In this document: positions 58,645-64,000 of the stretch, piece after piece
Position numbering within the stretch: the first letter of the stretch is position 1
Layout of the letters: each line of letters begins with the position of its first letter
NCBI RefSeq assembly: GCF_015234515.1
Contig: NZ_JADGMY010000023.1
Span: 637,023 to 701,022, forward strand
Direction of reading: 5' to 3'
DNA: 64,000 nucleotides
Origin: Cellulomonas sp.
GTDB lineage: Bacteria; Actinomycetota; Actinomycetes; Actinomycetales; Cellulomonadaceae
Notes under the pieces: model-generated
What the model was told of the DNA's origin: nothing
The model's database searches: none
Seen by the model: only the letters and a program-made list of their open reading frames with translations
Program-made: the position numbers and the translations under genes

Positions 58645-61332
58645 TCAGCGCAGCGGCTCCTGCGGGGTGAGGATCCCCAGCTCGTGCGCGCGGCGCAGCG
58701 CGGCCTCGCGGTCGTGCACGCCGAGCTTCGCGTAGATGCTCAGCACCTGCTTGCGCACGGTGTTGACGGACACCGTCAGCGCGTCGGCGACGTCCCGGGT
58801 CGTGTCGTGCTCGTCGAGCATCATCAGGACGGTCCGCTCGCGCGGGGTCAGTGGGACCAGCCGGGCCGGGTCCGGGACGACGCGACCGATGGTGCTCAAC
58901 CGGGCCAGCTCGTCGTCGTCGAACCGCAGGCCGGACAGCTCGCACAGCGTGTCGCGGACCGCCGGTGGCAGGTGGGCGAAGCTCCGCAGTGCCCCCTGCT
59001 CGTCGGCGAGGCGGCGCGCCGTGCGGAACGCCCGCGTCGCGAGGGCCGCCTGCTTCACCTCGTGGGCCGCCCACGCCTCGAGCACCAGCAGGTCGATCCG
59101 GTCGGCGAGGTTGACCCGGCGCCGGCGGCCACCCACCACCGCCGCACGCAGCGCCGCGTGCGGGTCACCGGTCAGCAGGTGCCAGCGGGCGCGGGGCACG
59201 TCGCTCCACGCGCCCAGCACGTCGGTCTCGGTCAGGAGGTCCGCGACGCGGTGGTACTCCCCGAGCGCCAGCAGCAGCTCGGCGCGCATCCGCAGCATGT
59301 CCCGGCGCACCGTGCCGGCCTGGTCCAGCCACGCGTGGCGCGTCCGCTCGATCTGCTCGAGCTGGGCGAGGCCCCCCTCGGGGTCGCCGAACAGCACCGC
59401 CCGGCGCACCCGCGCACGCATGACGAAGGGCCAGGTCACGTCCGGTGCCCGCGCGTCCATGTGGACCTGGGACAGCGCCGCGTCGGCGGCGGCCAGCTCG
59501 AGCCGGCCGGTGGCGACCAGCGCCTGCGCCACGTCGGCCGCGCTGTCGCGCACGATGTCCTCCCACTCCGGGTCGAGCGCCTCCGCGTGCCGCACGAGCC
59601 ACCGCTGCGCGTCGACGAGCATCCCGTCGAGGGAGTGCACGAGCGCCACGTGTCCGGCCGCGGCCGCCCGCACGTCGGGCGCGCGGTACGGGTCGGCGAG
59701 CTCGTACGCGCGCATCGGCATCTCGAGGGCGGCGCCCAGGTCCCCCTCGAGCAACGCCGTGCGGCCCGCCTGCACGAGGAACCACCAGTACGACCTGCCG
59801 ACCGTGCCACCGCGGGCGCCCGCGCGGGCTGCCGCGACCTCGGTGTCCCGCACGATGGTCATCGCCCGCCGCATGTCGCCCTGCGCGCGCGCCGCCACCA
59901 GCGCGGCCGCGGCACCCGTCCACCGGCCCGCGGCGGTGCGGCTGCGCCAGGCCCCGTCAAGCGCGAGCCTGCCGAGCTGCGCCATGAGCCCCAGGACCAG
60001 CTCGCGCGCGTCCGAGGGCTCCTCGCGGTTGCGGCGCGCGGTCGCGCGCGCCATCGCCAGCACGCTCGACGTGGTGGCGACCTCGTCGGGCACCGCCGCG
60101 TACACGGCGTCGACGCCCGGGCCCCCGGTGGCGACGAGGTACGTGCCGAAGTCCAGCCAGCACGTCTCCAGCAGCGTCCAGTCGCGGGCCCGGGCGGCGT
60201 GCTCGACGGCACGGCGCGGGTCCGGGGGGTGCGCGCGCAGCGCGGCACGGCACAGGGTGCGGTGCACCGTGACCGCGAGCTCGGGGTCGCGCCGCTCCAG
60301 CTCCCGGCGCAGGACCTCCTGGAGCAGCGCCGGCGTGCGCCAGCGGCTGGGGACGGTCGCCGACCCGACCTCGGGGTCGCGCACCAGCACGCCGACGGCC
60401 TCCAGCCGCAGGAGCATGTCGACGGGGACGTCCCCCGATGCCTCGATGCCCGCCGTGCCGAGCGCCACCCGGACGGTCTCGGGCGTCGGGTCGCTCGCGG
60501 TGGCCACGAGCATCGCGACCCGCAGGAGGTCGGCGTCGCCGACGGAGGGCACGATGACGTCGCGCGCGAAGGCGTAGGCGGAGGCGGTCGCGAGCTGGTC
60601 GTCGTCGGGCCGGGTGTCGTCGAGGACCACGCGTGCGAGCCGCGCCCAGCCGCCGACGAGCGTCACCAGGTACTCCAGACGCGCGTCGTCCAGCGGGTGG
60701 CCCCACGAGGCGGCCGCGGCGCGCAGCTCCTCGGCCGTGAACGACAGGTCGCGCGCGTTGAGGGCCACCAGGGGCAGCGCGCGCCCGGCGGCCGTGAGCA
60801 CCGGGTGCTGCGGGCCGCTCGGGAGCAGCGGGTAGCGGGGGCCGGTGACGAGCAGCACACGCAGCGCCGGGGAGGCCGCGATCAGCGCGGCCACGGCCGT
60901 CACCGCGTCGGGGTCGTCCAGCTCGTCCGCGTCGTCCAGCACGAGGAGCACGGGCGCGTCGGCCGCGTCGACCGCCGCCGCCAGCGCCTGCGGTGACGCC
61001 GCGTCGACGACGTCGACGCCCTGCGCCCGCAGCTCCACCGTGAGGGCGTCGCGCACGACCGACCACGGGTCGTCCCGGTCCCACGGTCCGGCCGTCCACG
61101 CGACCAGGTGACCGGCGGCCCGCAGGGTGTCGGCCCACTGCTCGACCAGCGTGGTCCGGCCGTAGCCGGTCGCGGCGCGCACGACCGCGACCCTCTCGGT
61201 GCGGTCGAGACGCGTCAGCAGGCGCGGGCGAACCACGGCGCTCACGGACGTCCGTGGGGGCGTCTGCGCCGACGCCCCCACCGCCCCCGTGCCGCGCGAG
61301 GACCCCCCCGGCGACGGCATCTCGGTCGTCAT
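58645..61332 (-). CDS. Large MalT-like LuxR transcriptional regulator
   Basis: 895 aa from ATG 61332, six bases after GATAAT (leaderless); ATG 61341 lies inside that box. STAND-type NTPase start: RPRLLTRLDRTERVAVVRAA, then ATGYGRTTLVEQW at 54-66, where the Walker A Lys is Arg (R59). Walker B-like VLLVLDDADELDD. Then a long helical repeat region and a C-terminal LuxR domain (LTPRERTVLMMLDEHDTTRDVADALTVSVNTVRKQVLSIYAKLGV). MalT relatives bind an inducer and ATP to activate catabolic operons. Downstream and co-directional is the Gfo/Idh/MocA gene, a plausible target. Confidence 0.85.
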   Translation of the reverse strand: MTTEMPSPGGSSRGTGAVGASAQTPPRTSVSAVVRPRLLTRLDRTERVAVVRAATGYGRTTLVEQWADTLRAAGHLVAWTAGPWDRDDPWSVVRDALTVELRAQGVDVVDAASPQALAAAVDAADAPVLLVLDDADELDDPDAVTAVAALIAASPALRVLLVTGPRYPLLPSGPQHPVLTAAGRALPLVALNARDLSFTAEELRAAAASWGHPLDDARLEYLVTLVGGWARLARVVLDDTRPDDDQLATASAYAFARDVIVPSVGDADLLRVAMLVATASDPTPETVRVALGTAGIEASGDVPVDMLLRLEAVGVLVRDPEVGSATVPSRWRTPALLQEVLRRELERRDPELAVTVHRTLCRAALRAHPPDPRRAVEHAARARDWTLLETCWLDFGTYLVATGGPGVDAVYAAVPDEVATTSSVLAMARATARRNREEPSDARELVLGLMAQLGRLALDGAWRSRTAAGRWTGAAAALVAARAQGDMRRAMTIVRDTEVAAARAGARGGTVGRSYWWFLVQAGRTALLEGDLGAALEMPMRAYELADPYRAPDVRAAAAGHVALVHSLDGMLVDAQRWLVRHAEALDPEWEDIVRDSAADVAQALVATGRLELAAADAALSQVHMDARAPDVTWPFVMRARVRRAVLFGDPEGGLAQLEQIERTRHAWLDQAGTVRRDMLRMRAELLLALGEYHRVADLLTETDVLGAWSDVPRARWHLLTGDPHAALRAAVVGGRRRRVNLADRIDLLVLEAWAAHEVKQAALATRAFRTARRLADEQGALRSFAHLPPAVRDTLCELSGLRFDDDELARLSTIGRVVPDPARLVPLTPRERTVLMMLDEHDTTRDVADALTVSVNTVRKQVLSIYAKLGVHDREAALRRAHELGILTPQEPLR

Positions 61333-61470
61333 CCCCGTCATTATCAGGGGATCGGCCTCGTCGTGCCCGCCCTGTCCACGGTGAAGCCGTTCGGTTCGGT
61401 GCGCCGGAACGTGTGGTTCCGGGCCTCGGCACTCCGGCACGGCCCGTCCTCGCAACCCGTCGCGGCCCGC

Positions 61471-61476
61471 TAGCGT
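61471..61476 (+). promoter_or_regulatory. -10 box of VIT1-family gene
   Basis: TAGCGT at 61471-61476 would start transcription about 28 nt before ATG 61511, leaving room for the GGAG SD. Confidence 0.4.
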
Positions 61477-61510
61477 GCCGCTGCACCCGTCACGACGTCC
61501 CTGGAGCCCG

Positions 61511-62710
61511 ATGTCCCAGCCCTCCGCCGCGCCCGGCGGCCCCGACGGGCGTCGGCGTCCCTCGCCGGCGGCGCTGCGCCGCTGGCGCCGCAACCTGGCC
61601 GACGAGCGCGCCGAGGCGGCCGTGTACCGGGACCTCGCGTCGCGTCGCACCGGTGAGGAGCGCGAGATCCTGCTCGCGCTCGCGGAGGCGGAGCGCCGCC
61701 ACGAGGCGCACTGGCTCGACCTGCTCGGCGACGACGTCGGGCGTCCGGTGCGCGGCGACTGGCGCACGCGGCTGCTCGGGTGGCTCGCGCGGCGCTTCGG
61801 GTCCGTGTGGGTGTACGCGCTCGCGCAGCGGGCCGAGGCACGATCGGTGTACGCGCAGGACGCCGAGGCGACCGCGCGCATGGCCGCCGACGAGCAGATC
61901 CATGAGGAGGTCGTCCGCGGGCTGGCGATGCGCGGGCGCCAGCAGATCTCGGGCACGTTCCGCGCCGCCGTCTTCGGGGCGAACGACGGGCTCGTGTCGA
62001 ACCTGGCGCTGGTCCTGGGGATCGGGGCGAGCGGCGTGGCGACCGGGACCGTGCTGCTCACGGGCCTGGCGGGGCTGCTCGCGGGCGCGTTGTCCATGGC
62101 GGCCGGGGAGTACGTGTCCGTGCGCTCGCAGCGTGAGCTGCTCGAGGCGTCCCGGCCCGACGCCGACGCGGCCACGGCGCTCGCACACCTCGACGTCGCC
62201 GCCAACGAGCTCGCGCTGGTCTACCGCGCGCGGGGCATGAGCGCGGCCGACGCGCACGCCCGCGCCGACGTCGTCCTCGCGTCGCTCGCGCAGTACGAGG
62301 CGCAGCAGGCGGTCGACGCGTCCCTCCTGCGCACGACCACCGCGCTGCCCCGCGGGTCCGCCGCCGAGGAGGCGCCGGCCGCCGAGGTGCCGGCCGCGCG
62401 CCCGGCGCCGGACCGCGACGAGCACGAGTCGGTGGGCACCGCGTGGGGTGCGGCGACGGCGAGCTTCTGCTTCTTCGCGTCCGGCGCCCTGATCCCCGTC
62501 GTGCCGTACCTGCTGGGGGCGTCGGGCACGGCCGCGGTCGCGTGGTCGGCCGGGCTGGTCGGGGTCGCGCTGCTGGGCACCGGGTCCGTCGTGGGGCTGC
62601 TGTCCGGGGCGTCGCCGGTGCGGCGGGCGCTGCGGCAGCTCGCCATCGGGTACGGCGCGGCGGCCGTCACGTACCTGCTGGGCCTGGCGTTCGGGGCGTC
62701 GACCCTCTGA
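61511..62710 (+). CDS. Ferritin-like / VIT1 (CCC1) family transporter
   Basis: 399 aa from ATG 61511. Residues ~20-140 form a helical ferritin-like domain with ExxH-type pairs (ERAEAAVYRDLA, EAERRHEAHWLDLL, DEQIHEEVV). Then the VIT1 membrane part: RAAVFGANDGLVSNLALVLG, GLLAGALSMAAGEYVSVRSQ and three later helices (FFASGALIPVVPYLLGA). This fused layout is known for iron/manganese exporters and detoxifiers of the rubrerythrin-VIT1 type. Probably moves Fe2+ or Mn2+ out of the cytosol. Confidence 0.88.
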   Translation: MSQPSAAPGGPDGRRRPSPAALRRWRRNLADERAEAAVYRDLASRRTGEEREILLALAEAERRHEAHWLDLLGDDVGRPVRGDWRTRLLGWLARRFGSVWVYALAQRAEARSVYAQDAEATARMAADEQIHEEVVRGLAMRGRQQISGTFRAAVFGANDGLVSNLALVLGIGASGVATGTVLLTGLAGLLAGALSMAAGEYVSVRSQRELLEASRPDADAATALAHLDVAANELALVYRARGMSAADAHARADVVLASLAQYEAQQAVDASLLRTTTALPRGSAAEEAPAAEVPAARPAPDRDEHESVGTAWGAATASFCFFASGALIPVVPYLLGASGTAAVAWSAGLVGVALLGTGSVVGLLSGASPVRRALRQLAIGYGAAAVTYLLGLAFGASTL

Positions 62711-62756
62711 CGTCCTTCCGGATGCCGGATCCGGTGGTTCGGGTGAGGCTCGGAGG

Positions 62757-63761
62757 GTGACGCGATTCGGGTACACCCTCATGACCGAGCAGTCCGGCCC
62801 GCGCGAGCTCGTCGGGTACGCGCAGCAGGCGGACCGGCTGGGCTTCGACTTCGCCGTGTCCTCGGACCACTTCTTCCCGTGGCTCGAGGAGCAGGGGCAC
62901 TCACCGTACGCGTGGAGCGTGCTCGGGGCCGTCGCCCAGGCCACGGAGCACCTCCAGCTCATGACGTACGTGACCTGCCCGACCATCCGGTACCACCCGA
63001 CGGTCGTGGCGCAGAAGGCCGCGACCATGGGGCTGCTGTCGCAGAACCGCTTCACGCTCGGCGTCGGTGCGGGCGAGAACCTCAACGAGCACGTCGTCGG
63101 CGAGCGCTGGCCGGCGGTGGGCGAGCGGCACGACATGCTCGAGGAGGCGCTCGAGATCATCCACCAGCTCCTCACGGGCGACCGCGTCACGTACGACGGC
63201 GGGCACTTCCGCGTGGACTCGGCGCGGCTGTGGGACGTGCCGGAGGTGCCCGTGCCGATCGGCGTCGCGGTGTCCGGCGCGCAGTCGGTGTCGCGCTTCT
63301 CCGCGCTCGCGGACCACCTGATCGCCGTCGAGCCGGACGCGGACCTGGTGCGGCGCTGGGACGAGGCGCGCGAGGGTCTGGAGCCGACGATCAAGGTGAT
63401 CGGGCCGTCCCGCAAGATCGGCCAGATCCCCATCTCGTGGGCGCCGGACCGCGGCGAGGCGGTCGCCCGCGCGCACGAGCAGTTCCGGTGGTTCGGCGGC
63501 GGGTGGAAGGTCAACGCGGACCTGCCGACCACGGAGTCGTTCGACGCCGCGACCCAGTTCGTCCGGCCGGAGGACGTCGCGGAGGCGATCCCGTGCGGTC
63601 CGGACCTCGACGCGGTCGTCGAGGCCGCGAGCGCCTACTGGGAGGCCGGGTTCACCGACGTCGCCGTCGTGCAGGTGGGCGACGCGCTGCAGCAGCGCTT
63701 CCTCGACGAGGCCGCCGGGCCGCTGCTGGAGCGGCTGCGGGCGGCGGCGCCGAGCGACTGA
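62757..63761 (+). CDS. F420-dependent LLM oxidoreductase (TIGR03557-like)
   Basis: 334 aa from GTG 62757. Opens TRFGYTLMTEQSGPRELVGY, then GFDFAVSSDHFFPWL, VTCPTIRYHPTVVAQKAATM, TLGVGAGENLNEHVVGERW. These blocks match the TIGR03557 branch, predicted to use F420. Substrate unknown (glucose-6-phosphate dehydrogenase activity is known for some relatives). A paralogue of 51128-52159, with about one-third shared blocks. Followed by a 42-nt gap and the truncated gene. Confidence 0.88.
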   Translation: MTRFGYTLMTEQSGPRELVGYAQQADRLGFDFAVSSDHFFPWLEEQGHSPYAWSVLGAVAQATEHLQLMTYVTCPTIRYHPTVVAQKAATMGLLSQNRFTLGVGAGENLNEHVVGERWPAVGERHDMLEEALEIIHQLLTGDRVTYDGGHFRVDSARLWDVPEVPVPIGVAVSGAQSVSRFSALADHLIAVEPDADLVRRWDEAREGLEPTIKVIGPSRKIGQIPISWAPDRGEAVARAHEQFRWFGGGWKVNADLPTTESFDAATQFVRPEDVAEAIPCGPDLDAVVEAASAYWEAGFTDVAVVQVGDALQQRFLDEAAGPLLERLRAAAPSD

Positions 63762-63803
63762 GGGCAGCAGGACGGAGCAAGGACGACACGAGAGGGATCG
63801 AGC

Positions 63804-64000
63804 ATGGCTGTCACCGCCTTCCAGGACCTCGACCTGGCCGACCGCGACCGCGAGTGGGACGGTGCGGCGGCCGAGCGTCGCGTGCGGGCCTGGGCCGACG
63901 CGCAGGACGAGCCCAACGAGCGGTACCGCGACGCGCACGTCTGGTACGACGCGGACAGGAAGGAGAACTTCACGGCGTACAAGCTGCTGATCGCCGACGT
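63804..64000 (+). CDS. N-terminal part of a small protein, cut by window edge
   Basis: 65 codons visible from ATG 63804 (GAGGGATC upstream). MAVTAFQDLDLADRDREWDG, AERRVRAWADAQDEPNERYR, HVWYDADRKENFTAYKLLIA: no stop before the edge. The AHxWYD...FTAYKLxIADV pattern recalls small actinobacterial and phage-derived proteins of unknown function, sometimes next to prohead-protease-like genes. No other phage genes are visible here. Confidence 0.6.
   Translation, partial: MAVTAFQDLDLADRDREWDGAAAERRVRAWADAQDEPNERYRDAHVWYDADRKENFTAYKLLIAD

Overview
The window is typical high-GC actinobacterial chromosome. By eye GC is above 70%, third codon positions are almost all G/C, GTG starts and 4-nt GTGA/ATGA overlaps are common, and several genes look leaderless: a TANNNT-like -10 box lies 6-8 nt before the start codon with no Shine-Dalgarno (SD) sequence. 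Gene content (paired ABC exporters with NarL-type two-component systems, an F420-type luciferase-like oxidoreductase, EF-G2, DUF805 and excalibur proteins, a WXG100 locus) suggests Cellulomonadaceae or a close relative; this is inference. I see no rRNA, tRNA, CRISPR array, integrase or transposase.

Layout. 175-9624: a possible defence block, all on the minus strand. It holds an HNH endonuclease with a zinc ribbon, two intact DUF6301-like paralogues around a decayed third copy, and a 2,025-aa DUF4011-helicase-Vsr/MTES-nuclease protein like the Hhe defence family. 9840-14706: a membrane-anchored HExxH protein, then a coupled operon of WXG100-like protein, T7SS-type substrate and three unknown proteins. 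14850-16172: DUF805 and excalibur proteins. 16262-20342: an ABC-2 exporter in one operon with a histidine kinase and response regulator. 20573-23799: a second ABC-2 exporter, divergent from a TetR regulator across two palindromic operators, bracketed by two paralogous small acidic proteins. 23885-24373: a deazaflavin-reductase-like protein.

24399-31170: a 4.7-kb gene for a beta-helix/Ig-repeat surface protein, divergent from a Tat-like protein and two tail-collar (microcystin-dependent-protein-like) genes. The two promoters carry matched GGGTGAAA elements, so the cluster looks co-regulated. 31368-39795: an MFS transporter, a small antitoxin-like protein, a TM0106-type nuclease-helicase, a CBS protein and two SDR-fold proteins. 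40226-45435: family-5 uracil-DNA glycosylase, YciO/Sua5, a 45-aa membrane protein and a MacB/FtsX-type exporter. 45579-49303: MazG-like protein, EF-G2 and FKBP lipoprotein. 49437-54473: trehalose-synthase-like GH13 coupled to a luciferase-like oxidoreductase, then a secreted repeat protein. 54649-56561: a second NarL-type system. 57469-61332: Gfo/Idh/MocA oxidoreductase and a large MalT-like LuxR regulator. 61511-64000: ferritin-like/VIT1 protein, TIGR03557-type oxidoreductase and a truncated gene at the window edge.

The most unusual non-coding signals are a family of nested inverted repeats at three gene 3' ends (32851-32940, 45492-45569, 45963-46034), a GGACA-NN-TGTCC palindrome exactly 20 nt before the start codon of two unlinked operons (29187-29198, 52180-52191), and tandem microrepeats that include the stop codon at two gene ends (9789-9860, 20830-20885).

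All family names are from memory and from motifs visible in the translations; no database search was run.
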